From NCBI GenBank assembly GCA_037976565.1, contig CP137673.1, forward strand, positions 8,519,202 to 8,583,201: 64,000 nucleotides of DNA, read 5' to 3'. Position 1 is the first letter of the stretch. The number at the start of each line of letters is the position of its first letter. Source of the DNA: Mesocentrotus franciscanus (taxonomy: Eukaryota; Echinodermata; Echinoidea; Camarodonta; Strongylocentrotidae). Positions 21,602 through 32,345 of this stretch are shown here, piece after piece. A program made the translations under genes and the position numbers. The notes under the pieces were generated by a model. The model ran no database searches. It worked only from the letters and a program-made list of their open reading frames with translations, and was not told the DNA's origin.

Positions 21602-22101
21602 NNNNNNNNNNNNNNNNNNNNNNNNNNNNNNNNNNNNNNNNNNNNNNNNNNNNNNNNNNNNNNNNNNNNNNNNNNNNNNNNNNNNNNNNNNNNNNNNNNN
21701 NNNNNNNNNNNNNNNNNNNNNNNNNNNNNNNNNNNNNNNNNNNNNNNNNNNNNNNNNNNNNNNNNNNNNNNNNNNNNNNNNNNNNNNNNNNNNNNNNNNN
21801 NNNNNNNNNNNNNNNNNNNNNNNNNNNNNNNNNNNNNNNNNNNNNNNNNNNNNNNNNNNNNNNNNNNNNNNNNNNNNNNNNNNNNNNNNNNNNNNNNNNN
21901 NNNNNNNNNNNNNNNNNNNNNNNNNNNNNNNNNNNNNNNNNNNNNNNNNNNNNNNNNNNNNNNNNNNNNNNNNNNNNNNNNNNNNNNNNNNNNNNNNNNN
22001 NNNNNNNNNNNNNNNNNNNNNNNNNNNNNNNNNNNNNNNNNNNNNNNNNNNNNNNNNNNNNNNNNNNNNNNNNNNNNNNNNNNNNNNNNNNNNNNNNNNN
22101 N
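21602..22101. other. Assembly gap, exactly 500 N
   Basis: A run of 500 N. The round number suggests a placeholder rather than a measured gap. It interrupts the repeat array and lies in the intron between exons 19585-19751 and 22549-22673. Confidence 0.98.
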
Positions 22102-22270
22102 TCCTGACCCCAAAAAAAAAAATAAAAAATAAATAAATAAATAAATAAATAAAAAAATAAATAAATGTAAAAAGAATAAATCAAAAATAAAATGAAATAG
22201 ATAAATACAAATGAATAAATAATGATAAATATAGTAAATAAATGAAAATATAAATAAAAAGAAAACATAG
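22102..22270. repeat. AT-rich simple repeat (AAAT/AAATA)n
   Basis: About 150 bases of A-rich sequence with recurring 'aaataaat' words directly after the gap. This low complexity probably helped cause the gap. Confidence 0.85.
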
Positions 22271-22548
22271 ATTGTGTAATGCTAGTCTGGAGGCCTTTCT
22301 TTTAAAGGATCATGTGCTGTGTTGTCAAATATTCGAAATGCTTTCAAAGGTGGACCTGTGTTCCAGCTCCCAAATTTTACAAATGTATGTTTAGATTACA
22401 GGAACCCTTAAAAAGGCAAGAGGCCAATTTTGAAAGTAATAAAATTTGACAGTTGGGATCTATAGAAATTTGTTCTAACTTTGTGATGATTTGCTAAATC
22501 ATGCATTGCAATGTACTTGACATGAATTTTGTCATTTTTCCTTTGCAG

Positions 22549-22673
22549 GGGCACATCTTTCTGGATTGTATGGATTCTTAGCACTTCTTCGTATTCTTCA
22601 ATCGCATAACACCAGAGGAAAAGGCAGAGTATCCACCAAAGACGCAGACAGATACCTCATGTCCTTTCATCCA
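22549..22673 (+). CDS. Exon of an uncharacterised SAMD3-like protein
   Basis: The acceptor 'cctttgcag' ends at 22548 and the donor 'gtaagt' starts at 22674. After two bases of a shared codon it reads AHLSGLYGFLALLRILQSHN then TRGKGRVSTKDADRYLMSFHP. The exon ends in phase 0, matching the next exon at 26153. The pattern of a hydrophobic helix, a basic linker and 'VSTKDADRYLMSFH' followed by the next exon resembles, from memory, the C-terminal region of a large family annotated in fish and invertebrates as sterile alpha motif domain-containing protein 3-like. The function of this region is unknown. No SAM domain is in the window. Confidence 0.7.
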
Positions 22674-23555
22674 GTAAGTTGCGCTTTAAAGGACAAGTCC
22701 GGGCCAGTTGAAAGTTACATTCCAAAGAACAACAGTGAAAATTTAATCAAAATCGGACAAATAAAGAAGTTATGAAATTTAGAAGTTTTGATAATTTCCA
22801 CAAAACAATTCTTGAACAGTGCTTATGAATGTGCAAATGAGTGAGTTGATGATGTCATTGCCTCACAATTTTCCATTGATCTTGTACACAAAAATGACAA
22901 AAATTGCACTTTTACATCATACTATGTATTGCATGACATCATCCATGCTGAATAACTTTCAAAGTAGTGGTAGGTTAAACATATTTGGATCTTAAACACA
23001 GGGTATATAAAAAAGATTTTTTGTTTGTTGAATTCAACTTTTCTTTCAAAGCAGGGTAGTCCCGTTCAGTGCCACAAGGGCCTGCTCTACAAGGGAGCCC
23101 TGCGACATGCAATAGTTAGATTCATAAAAATAACAAAGACAATAATAGCAACATAAGATTAAACAAAAAACATAGAAAGTAAAGAAATAAAATAATACAT
23201 TCCATTAAATGCCCCCCATGACTCAAGTCCCCCAAATATCCCAATGGGATTAGGGTTAAAGGAAACCTTTACATCTATGTGCATTCATAGAAAGCATACA
23301 AATTAGTGACAGATAATAGTTACAGTTTTAGCAAAATTAAAACATTCAAAAAGTTATGAATTTGTCTAGATTCCCTTTATTTTGCATAATGATTTCATGC
23401 CTTGTTCAAACAAAGTTTGAAGGGGGTAGATTAAAGCCAGTTGATGGTTAGTTGCCAAAACTTTGTGCACCGAAATACTTCCAACAGTTTTGAATCATTT
23501 CAAACGAAACTTGGCCCACATAATAACCTTGAGGTGTAAGACTCTTTTGGTATGT
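22674..23555. other. Intron sequence, no gene
   Basis: Starts with the donor and a repeat-like 'aaaggacaagtccgggcc'. Around 23050-23105 'agggtagtcccgttcagtgc' and 'agggagccctgcgacatgc' hint at an old repeat. No other coding evidence. Confidence 0.4.
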
Positions 23556-25361
23556 GTCAAACCAGGGAGGTGGGAGTTACAAGGAGTGGAAACTCGAATT
23601 GACGATACCCTAGGGTATTTTTCGTTGGATTAAAACTAATCCAATGGCTGGAAATAGCAATGATCAATCTGTCACACACAGCGATTTCAAAGCCACCGAG
23701 CTAATGGTTATGCAAGGTTACGTAAGAGTAAGCCCTTTTCCAGCGCTGACTTGTAAACAAATGCGAGAGCGAGGTCATTCTGCTCACTTTGAGGTTCCAT
23801 GCGCCGTGCCGACTTTTAAGCGTTCTCCCACCTCCCCAGCTCATCGCCCTTTTAGGCAAAGACGTACGAGAAAAGCTATATCAACGCTTTATGGCTGCGC
23901 AGTGGTCGCTGGTTAACTCTACACGTGCGCATTACGGTTCTAAACAAAAAGTATTCTTCCAGCAGTATTCGAGTCTTTGTTTCAGCGAAATCGGTCAAGA
24001 AATAACGATAATACGATGGGAGTACGATTATTTTATGAAATTTATACATAAATATGAGATATGGAATGCCTATAACTTCCGACAAAAAGTGCACATTGAT
24101 TCATTTTCGATCGAAAAGAACAGACTTCAATCTTGCAACTGGTTTTAGTCCCATGCATGTGTTCCTGCGTGTTTTTTTCGTGATTTTTTTAATTCACACA
24201 AATTTCGAAAAATCCAAAGATTCTCGGGTTTCTACCGGAAGTAAAGATATTCTCGTGCATATCGATCGATAAAGTGTTATTTACAGGAACACAGAGAGTG
24301 CCTATTGATTCGGGAGGTATAATGAGTAAATAACTTGTCTTGACCTAGACCGAAGATTTCTGTCTCTTTCGTTCGTTAGCCTCTGATTTGGGTAGGGTCG
24401 GCTCCTCTCTTTAGAGACAGAAGCCGACCATAGCGACTGCATTGCAAACTACTGCTCGCGTCCGAGCAGTAAACTTATTCCCAAAATACTACATTTTACC
24501 CAATGCATATCCGATGCATTTATTATTGTAAATTAGGCCTAGGCTAAACTACATCGGTTCCACTTACCAGATTGACTGTATGATGCGTTTAAGGGTCTTT
24601 TTCCGGATTTTCATCGCCGAAAATGAGCTCCGTGTTGAAATTCTTGCTTACTGCGATGGAAGGAAGATGACGTCATCCATTGACAGTAACAGTTTAAAAT
24701 ACGGCTGCAAGAATTTCAGCACGGAGCTCATTTTCGCGATGAAAATCCGGAAAAAAAGACTCTTAAACGCATCATACAGTCAATCTGGTAAGGTAAAATG
24801 TAGTATTTTGGGCATAAGTTTACTGCTCGGACGCGAGCAGTAGTTAATTACAATGCAGTCGCTAGGAGCCGACCCTACCCAAATCAGAGGCTAACGAACG
24901 AAAGAGACATAAATCTTCGGTCTAGTCTTGACCTAGATTTTACTTGACAAGAAAAACTAATACAAAAATCAAATAATATATATTATACAGTCGGTCAATT
25001 AGTCTCTAGAAAACAACAACAGTAATGAAAATGCTGTAATGATGATGGTAGTAATAACAACAAGGTGGAACTTGGAGTCGGAGTTGGACTCTTCAAAGTT
25101 CCAGCTTGCTGGTTATTTGTAACTCCCACCTCCTAGGCCCTGGCCCTGCATGTTTGCACTACGCGCTACACTCGACCTGACTTCCGGGTTAGCGCTGTCA
25201 CTCATCAGCGATGCTCGATTTACGAGTGCTGCTGGTGCGCTCGCGCGGCAGTAATTTGATAATCTAAAAAAACACTGCGTTGTGTCGGCTTGACGCATGG
25301 GATCAAAGGGACAGCTTCGACTTTCCACTCCTTGTAACTCCCACCTCCCTGGTCAAACAAA
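23556..25361. mobile_element. Inverted-repeat element of about 1.8 kb with another element nested in it
   Basis: 'ccagggaggtgggagttaca' plus 'aggagtgga' near 23564-23592 is mirrored by 'tccactccttgtaactccca' plus 'cctccctgg' at 25322-25355. A third partial copy of that end, 'tgtaactcccacctcctagg', lies at 25117-25137. The inside is not palindromic except for the nested foldback at 24325-24945. No transposase is seen. Confidence 0.65.
24325..24945. mobile_element. Foldback element with very long inverted arms
   Basis: The left arm contains 'cttgacctagaccgaagatt', 'agcctctgatttgggtaggg', 'actgctcgcgtccgagcagt' and 'cagattgactgtatgatgcg'; the right arm contains their reverse complements in reverse order. 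Arms are about 290 bp around a short middle near 24650. A diverged relative occupies 57345-57830. Non-coding. Confidence 0.85.
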
Positions 25362-25659
25362 GCATGGGCAAGGTAACCACAACTTTTGCAAAAGGTGACA
25401 TAATTGCCATGTTCTTGACAATAAAACTTAGCAGGAATCATCCATAGAGAAGGGGATCCAAAGTTTTAAATATTGGGGAACTGGCACCCTATTGCAAGAT
25501 CCCTCAATGACAATATTTACCAAATTTTCAAGAGGAGTTTTCTCTAGATCCATAGCTGCTTTGATCAAGTTGTATGGTACAAGTATTTAGATAACATTAT
25601 TGTTTTCTTTGAAGAGTAAAATTTTTCCTAGCGAGTTATGTAGGTACCCTCTTTGTTTT
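25362..25659. other. Intron sequence between elements
   Basis: About 300 bases with no gene and no clear repeat. Confidence 0.4.
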
Positions 25660-26066
25660 TATGCCTCCGCCACTGAAGGTGGTGCCGGAGGCATCATGTT
25701 TTCGGGTTGTCTGTCCGTCCCGTTTGCCCGTTATCGCGATATCTGAAGAACCTCTTAAGATATGAACTTCAAACATGAGGATAGTATGTATCACCATAGG
25801 AAGACGATCTGATTAGATTTTGGAATACGTATGTCATAGGTCAAGGGTTACAGAGGTCAACTTATGAAATTCCAGGTATTGGCCTCATTATTGCGATATC
25901 TCTAGAACCCCTTGAGATATGAACTTCAAACTTGATGAGATCTTCATAGGAAGACAAGCTGACTAGATTTTTGGTGTAAGAGGTCAAAAGTCATAAGTCA
26001 CAGAGGTCAAATTCTGAAATTACTGGTTTTAAGGGCGGAGGCATATAGGAGACGCAGTCGCATTTG
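25660..26066. mobile_element. 'atgcctccgcc' palindromic element, short copy
   Basis: Begins 'atgcctccgccactgaaggt', continues 'ggtgccggaggcatcatg', has 'gtctgtccgtcccg', about two internal units with 'tatgaacttcaaac', and ends 'gggcggaggcatataggag'. It is a shorter relative of 971-2223. It lies less than 100 bases before the acceptor of the terminal exon at 26153. Confidence 0.8.
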
Positions 26067-26152
26067 TCTTGTTTGAGGATGGTTTAATGAGGGCAGATGG
26101 AAGAACACCATAATGGAATTGTTTTCTCTCCTCTTTCCGTTCAATTATGCAG

Positions 26153-26464
26153 GTTGACCAGCCAGTAGAGATGTGTCTGAAGGATGACTTTACACGCCAA
26201 CCCACCCTCATTGTGCATGGGACCAAGAGTGCAGTCCACCAGCTTTTCATCAAAATAGAGGACAAGGCCTTCATCCTGCCAACAACGAGCATCATAACAG
26301 CAGTGGACCTCTTGTACAAATGTCACTATGTCTTCAATTTGGAATATGCATCCCCCTTAAAAGACTTCTTCTTGTTCTTGCAGAGCCAGATTTATGGCAT
26401 CAGCTGTGGGGGCACGCTGCCATCTCGCATCAGAGAATTGTCGATAGCTTTGAAGTCACAATGA
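26153..26464 (+). CDS. Terminal exon of the SAMD3-like protein
   Basis: The acceptor 'attatgcag' ends at 26152 and TGA is at 26462-26464. The exon encodes 103 residues, VDQPVEMCLKDDFTRQPTLI to SIALKSQ. It contains LFIKIEDKAFILPTTS, an acidic 'value' segment, then AVDLLYKCHYVFNLEYASPL and FFLFLQSQIYGI. From memory, 'AFDLLFKxHYVFNxxY...FxxFIQxxxY' is the hallmark C-terminal end of the SAMD3-like family, usually followed closely by a stop as here. Joined in phase 0 to 22549-22673. Protein function is unknown; many family members are multi-copy and possibly transposon-associated. I am fairly confident in the exon, less so in the family label. Confidence 0.75.
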   Translation, partial: VDQPVEMCLKDDFTRQPTLIVHGTKSAVHQLFIKIEDKAFILPTTSIITAVDLLYKCHYVFNLEYASPLKDFFLFLQSQIYGISCGGTLPSRIRELSIALKSQ

Positions 26465-26860
26465 GTCATAGAAACCATCTGTCGGGCCTTTCAGAGTTTA
26501 CAGAAAACGGCTATCAACTTTTAGAAAAGTAGGCCAAACTAGAAATTAGTAAAAACTGATATGAAATTTGAGTAGGCTCCCCATTTTTTTATTTTTTTAA
26601 TTTTTTTAATTTATGCTTGTGAATTGACAATACGTGATTATGTGACCTAACATGATTTTAAGCCTGCACACTTATACAATACATACTCTCGTAATGAATA
26701 TTATGGTTAGTGTCCCCAGTAGCTGTATAGAAAATTTAATTGAAAACTTGTAAAGCCATTGTATAGTTGTGGTTCATCTAATTTACGTTTAAAAAATAGC
26801 ATGCCAATTTTAACCCTATTCAAACTTGGAGGGGGGTTATGAGCACAAATACATGTAGCT
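26465..26860. other. 3' flank of the SAMD3-like exon
   Basis: Probable 3' UTR and flank; no perfect AATAAA is seen nearby. A T-rich run lies at 26584-26613. Confidence 0.4.
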
Positions 26861-28110
26861 TTTATCAAAAATATGCATACAAAGGAATGGAATTAAATTT
26901 TTACCATCATACCAAACTACACATTGACTTTGGGTATCGTGACGGATGAACTCACTTCTATTGACAACTGCAGATGTGACTTCCAGTATTTCTTTTTTGA
27001 TATAGTTAAATGCTTCAGAGTTGTATCAAATGTGAAGTTATTCTTCAGCTCAGGTGAGCGTTAAGCCCCTTGGGGTTCTTGTTACACAAAAAAGTGATAT
27101 TGAAATTAGTTTTTTTTTTAACATGACCACAAGCTGATGGCCAAATCAAAAATAAGTTACTTGTTTGAGTATAATTAAGAAATTATGTTGTGAATTTTGT
27201 TTTCTCATGTTTAAACTCTGCCTAAACAAGAGTCCCAGGCACCACCTGTGATCTGACATAGATTTAAGGAGATTTTCTTGATGCACATATTTGCACAAGT
27301 CCCTATTCGAGCTTCGGGGTTCAAGCACAAATAGCTTTATCAAAAATATGCATACAAAGGAATGGAATTAGATTGTTACCATCATACCAAACTACACATT
27401 GGCTTTAAGTATCGTGACGGGTGAACTCACTTCTATTGACAACTGCAGATGTGACTTCCAGTATTTCTTTCTTGATATAGTTAATGCTTCAGAATTGTTC
27501 ACATTCGAAGTACTGCCAATGGCACTGAGTCCAATATGCAATGTTCAGTAGTTACATTACATCACTGATGGAAAGAAAACAGTATGTACCCATCAAATGG
27601 TGCATGCTACCAGGTGCTTTGATGTGACTTTATAAATGTTAACTTGAACATGTACTTTAAAGGTACACATGTTAATAATTTTAGTAAATTCTCTGAAGAT
27701 TATTGATCTAAGGGAATGATTATGAGCATTAGTCATTTTAGTGCATAAAGATATCTACTATGAATACATGTATGTAATTTATAAACACTGCATTTTTAGC
27801 TCACCCGAGCCGAAGGCTCAAGTGAGCTACATATTGTATTGCCATTCCGTTTTTGTCCGTCGTCACAAGAACGTGATATTAACATTTTTTTAACATGACC
27901 ACAAGCTGATGGCCAAATCAAAAATAAGTTTACTTGTTTGAGTATAAAAAATTATGTTGTGAATTCTGTTTTCTCATGTTTAAACTCTGCCTAAAGAAGA
28001 GTCCCAGGCACCACCTGTGATCCGACATTGATTTAAGGAGATTTTCTTGATGCACATACATGACATATTTGCATCATTTGCACAAGTACAAGTTGAATCC
28101 TGTTGATGCT
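26861..28110. repeat. Two interleaved direct duplications
   Basis: 'tttatcaaaaatatgcatac' through 'gtgacttccagtatttcttt' occurs at 26861-27020 and again at 27336-27495 (475 bp apart). 'aacatgaccacaagctgatg' through 'ggagattttcttgatgcaca' occurs at 27120-27285 and again at 27892-28060 (772 bp apart). Ends of another repeat, 'agctcacccgagcc' with 'ggctcaagtgagct' at 27800-27826 and 'agctcaggtgagcg' at 27047, flank the second set. No gene. Confidence 0.75.
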
Positions 28111-28702
28111 CAAGAATAATTGGTTAAGATTTTCTTTTGTTAATAGCTTCCAAGGGTGGCCTGTTTTCACATAATATGTAAAGTTCATTATACATAATAC
28201 ATGTTGGACTTGCTAGCCAGTTTGTGAGGAAATGAAGTAAGAAATGAATCAGTAAGCATTGGTTAAAACATGTTCTTATAATTAGTTATGTATGGTTAAA
28301 TTTGTAACAGTGTTTGGAAATGTTTCCAGTTCCATGTAGTGTTCACTCACACATGTACTTTTGAGGTTTCATGTTCAATTCTTGCTAAGTACCTGCTTTT
28401 CATGGAGAATGTGACCTTGGACTAGTTTATTTCATGAGGTATACATGTATTTGGTGTTTTGGATTTTGTTTTCATGATTGGCATAAGTTAAATGCTCAGT
28501 TGATTATTTTGTTTTAATTAACAGATCTAATTTGACATTCATGATTTCTTTTAAATTAGTGCTTATAAGCCTCTTAGAATCTCAGAACATGTACATGTAC
28601 ACTTTTTTAAATGTGGTGTCTTGTTAAGGAAATGTTATACTCATGCACTGATGACAATCTTAATTGTTTAACATGGGAAAGGGAGAAAACAGTGTGAGAA
28701 TT
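28111..28702. other. Gene-free AT-rich stretch
   Basis: No gene or obvious repeat apart from scattered 'acatgtac' words. Confidence 0.4.
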
Positions 28703-28706
28703 TTAA

Positions 28707-29061
28707 CCCTAAAAGACTGGGCTATTTCAGTGGCTTGAAAGACTGGGGGAGGGCCCCCTTGAGATTTCGGCCATCAATTGCGCAATGCACTTAAAATTTG
28801 GCAAGTGTGAATAGATCTTGATGTAAAGTAAAAGAATGCATATTATATTCAAATTTATGAAAATCATGACGATTTTTTTTTTTTGGTCATAGCTAATTTA
28901 TTATGCAAATGTATGCACAAATCTGGTGCTTCGTTTGTAGAATCACAATGTTTGGTGTAGATATTCTTTAGAATCATTGTTACCACATTCCCTACAACCA
29001 CGCGGCAAGATTTGAGCGAAATCGCGAAAATTGTCGAGGGGCTAACCCCAGTCTTTTAGGG
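28707..29061. mobile_element. piggyBac-type MITE with TTAA target sites
   Basis: The 355-bp element starts 'ccctaaaagactggg' and ends with the inverse 'cccagtcttttaggg'. It is flanked on both sides by TTAA (28703-28706 and 29062-29065). CCC-starting TIRs with TTAA duplication are the signature of the piggyBac superfamily. The interior is non-coding. Confidence 0.8.
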
Positions 29062-29383
29062 TTAATCTATAAGCAAACTGCTATAGTTGAAACAAAATGG
29101 ACCACTTAACCAGTTGTTATACATGTATGTTAATTTTCACACATCGAAATAGAACAGAATTTATGGTTTGGAGTTACAGCTTTAAATAAACTTGATTAAT
29201 ATTTGTGATGAAGCTTGAATGCGTATTTTGAACTCAACTTTGAACAGGCTTGTTTTCCATGCATGTGTTTTAATTCTTGCATGTACATTTTGGAGTGCAT
29301 CGTATGATCTGCTATTAAAGTGGAACATTAGAAATATATATACATGTACTCTCATTTTGTTTTCATTCTGTCTCACATCACTG

Positions 29384-29745
29384 TACTCAAAGGGTAAATT
29401 TAGCACTTAAAGATTTAATTTTAGCACTTTTTAGGAGCTCGTACACTCAAAAAGGTGCTAAATTTAGCACTTGAAGATTCAATTTTAGCACTTTTTAGGA
29501 GCTTATAGTGACTGCACTCGAAGTGCTGAGTTAGCACTTGCACAAGGGCTATTCTGCTAGCACCCAAAAGAGAGCAAAACTTGGCACTTTAAGTGCACAA
29601 CAGTCAGCTCCTTTGGGTGCTAGCAAAGTAGCCCGGTGCAAGTGCTAACTCAGCACTTCGAGTGCAGTCACTATGCGAGCTCCTAAAAAGTGCTAAAATT
29701 GAATCTTTAAGTGCTAAATTTAGCACTTTTTTTTTTTGAGTGTAT
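29384..29745. mobile_element. Foldback element rich in GTGCTA/TAGCAC
   Basis: From 'acactcaaaaaggtgctaaa' at 29443 the sequence is mirrored to 'tttagcac' plus a T-run and 'gagtgta' at 29744; arms are about 130 bp and include 'cactcgaagtgctgagttag' facing 'ctaactcagcacttcgagtg'. The left end is preceded by a partial duplicate of its own outer arm (29384-29441). Confidence 0.85.
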
Positions 29746-30046
29746 TACTCATCAGACATGGAACAAAACTACATTTTATCCTATGTTTTGATATATGCAG
29801 ATTAATAGCAGTTGTCTTGCACATTTGATACGGTTGCCATGGTGATATGCAAAAATTGACATTGTAAACAAATTCATTGAACTAAATTCCCTCAAAATAG
29901 TGGTTTTCCTGTTCCATTTAGCTCGCAAATGTCGATTTAATATTTTACCATATGATTCAAATATGCAAATGTGGTGGCCATCTTTGATCTGAGAGTGTTG
30001 CCTTTATTGATACAAGAAGTGGCATTACTTTTCAGTTTAGCCTTAA
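29746..30046. other. Gene-free stretch
   Basis: Words such as 'tatgcaaatgtggtggccat' recur later (30836, 31007), suggesting old repeat material. No gene. Confidence 0.4.
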
Positions 30047-30617
30047 GAGGTCACACCACTTAATCCATAGTACTCTGAGGATTGTGTGTTCCTACTCCAA
30101 TTTTGTGGTTCCCCTACACACTATAGTCTGTATAATTTGATGAATTAAAGTGGTTAATTCAAGTAGTTACCCTTGAATATTGATTAAAATCTGTACAAAA
30201 CACTTTGGACTGTATATGGGTGCAATTTGATGTAAATTTGATGCTTTTTCGGTGTGGTGGATTGATATTTTGACCGGTGTGTAGTCAAGCCACATGTCAG
30301 CCTTTGATAAGGTAAAATAAGTGGGAAAATCATTAAATCTCCTTGATCAGAGGGTAGCAACAAAATTTGGTGGCAAACCTATAATTTTTTCGAACATTTT
30401 TGAGCTTTTGTTAGGTTGTGGGTCAAACCACGTCAAATCACCTGAAATTCAGGCAGTTGTTAACCGGGCCCCCTTTAATTTTGCTCAAATTTGCATCAAA
30501 TGTTCCCCCAAGTAACTCATGGTATGTATTGAAAAGTCTGAAAGTAGTCCAAATTGAGAGCCGAAGATGGACTGGTTTGTACACGAGCCCATGGAGATAT
30601 ATTTAGTGGTGTGGTAC
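30047..30617. mobile_element. Possible TIR element
   Basis: 'aagaggtcacaccacttaa' at the left resembles the inverse of 'tttagtggtgtggtacctt' at the right, with two or three mismatches over about 18 bases. No coding content. The short imperfect match keeps confidence low. Confidence 0.4.
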
Positions 30618-31708
30618 CTTCATGGGTCAAAACTGGCATTTGATCCTATGCTATAACATGCAAATTAGGGACATGCAGTTTGGATTTGACACAGTTGTCG
30701 TGGTAATATGACAAACCTGGCATTGTAAGTAAGCATCTTGACCCAAATTACCTCTCAATTTTTGTGCTATTCGTTATCTTTTTACGATCCAACATGTTCG
30801 AATATCAGATTTAACATTTTACCTTATGTTTGATATATGCAAATGAGAGGTGGCCATCTTGGATTTTAGAGAGTTAGATTTATGATGGATGCATAATTAT
30901 GCATCATAGATGATTTTTTTAGTTACATTGCCTTAGAAAAGCAATATGACTCATACTTTTAGTCTTTTTGAAGCAAACTCAAGATTGCTCAATCATTGAT
31001 ATTCAAATTAGGGGCAGCCATCTTAGATCTATGAGTGTTGGTAAGGTGATATGTATAAATTACCATCAGTAATGAAATTACTGAAAAGCATAAAGTCCAA
31101 AAGTAGTTTTAGTCATCATTTTAGTCTTCCTGGATTAATATATTGTTTTAATCCTATGTTTTATATACCGATCTGGCTTTTTGTTAATTATGTTAATTAC
31201 GAAAATTGCTCAAGGGTGGCAAGGTGGCAACCAAGGTGAATTTTGTTATATATCCATCTCGAATATGAATCGATCAAAAAACCTGAGAGTTCCTGGTCCA
31301 CAATTTTTACACGATTAAGTATTCATTGAAGGGAAATGAAGTTGTGACATGAGTGTGCTCTGAATGAATGCAGAAGAATAAACACAAACTAAACAGTTAA
31401 ACTTTGAGTGAAATCAGCCAATCTGATAAAGAGTTATGATTTTTTTAAAGTTCATGTACGGTAACAATTTTTATGGGGGATTCTTAAGTTGGTAATTCTG
31501 GTAGCATCTGTAATGTAAGAATGGATGACTGTTTATTGGTGTTGTACAGAAGCGTGCAAAAGATAAATTACATAAAATAGTACTTGAAGAATCAGCATAA
31601 TTCTTTTAGTAATAAAAGAATTGCTTGCAGAATTGATGTAGAAATGTGATACTCAAATAGTAAGTTAAATTTTGATGAAAATGGGTGGGGGAGAGAATGT
31701 GTAATTAT
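30618..31708. other. Gene-free AT-rich stretch
   Basis: No gene. Repeated 'gcaaatnagnggtggccatcttggat'-like words at about 30838 and 31006 suggest decayed copies of one repeat. Confidence 0.4.
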
Positions 31709-32345
31709 GTGTACAAAACCAATGGAGAGTTGTCCAGTGTTACATCATAGATGCTGGTGGAGTTGCCAACTTAATGATCTCCCATATTAGGGATTTAATT
31801 ACATGTTTAATATTTATAACTCTTAAACAGATTGTCTGATTTTGATGAAAGTTTGTTTACTTTTTGTTATTTTTCTGCAGTCACTAAAAGCACATTAATA
31901 TCTGATTTTATTGTTGTAATGAGTTTCAATCATGCATCAGTAGTTCTAGATATCTGTAGACGATTTGTGTTTAGTACTGAAGTGTTTTTTTTTTTGGTAC
32001 TTACATTAAAAAAATGCTTACATTTAAAAAAATTAATTATGTGTACAAAACCAATGGAGAGTTGTCCAGTGTTACATCATAGATGATGGTGGAGTTGCCA
32101 TTTTAATGATCTCCCATATTAGGGATTTAATTACATGTTTAATATTTATAACTCTTAAACAGATTGTCTGATTCTGATGAAAGTTTGTTTACTTTTTGTT
32201 ATTTTTCTGCAGTCACTAAAAGCACATTAATATCTGATTTTATTGTTGTAATGAGTTTCAATCATGCATCAGTAGTTCTAGATATCTGTAGACGATTTGT
32301 GTTTAGTACTGAAGTGTTGTTTTTTTGGTACTTACATTAAAAAAA
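31709..32345. repeat. 332-bp direct tandem duplication
   Basis: 'gtgtacaaaaccaatggaga' at 31709 recurs at 32041. The following bases match almost perfectly for about 305 bp, up to 'ggtacttacattaaaaaaatg', with differences such as 'tagatgctgg' against 'tagatgatgg' and T-run length. The near identity implies a recent event. Confidence 0.9.

Noticed and set aside
21330..22268. 312-codon minus-strand frame
   Set aside because: Most of it is the N gap; the rest is AT-rich repeat.
23644..24148. Overlapping 90-119 codon frames inside the inverted-repeat element
   Set aside because: No recognisable motifs, they overlap one another in different frames, and they lie within a non-autonomous element.
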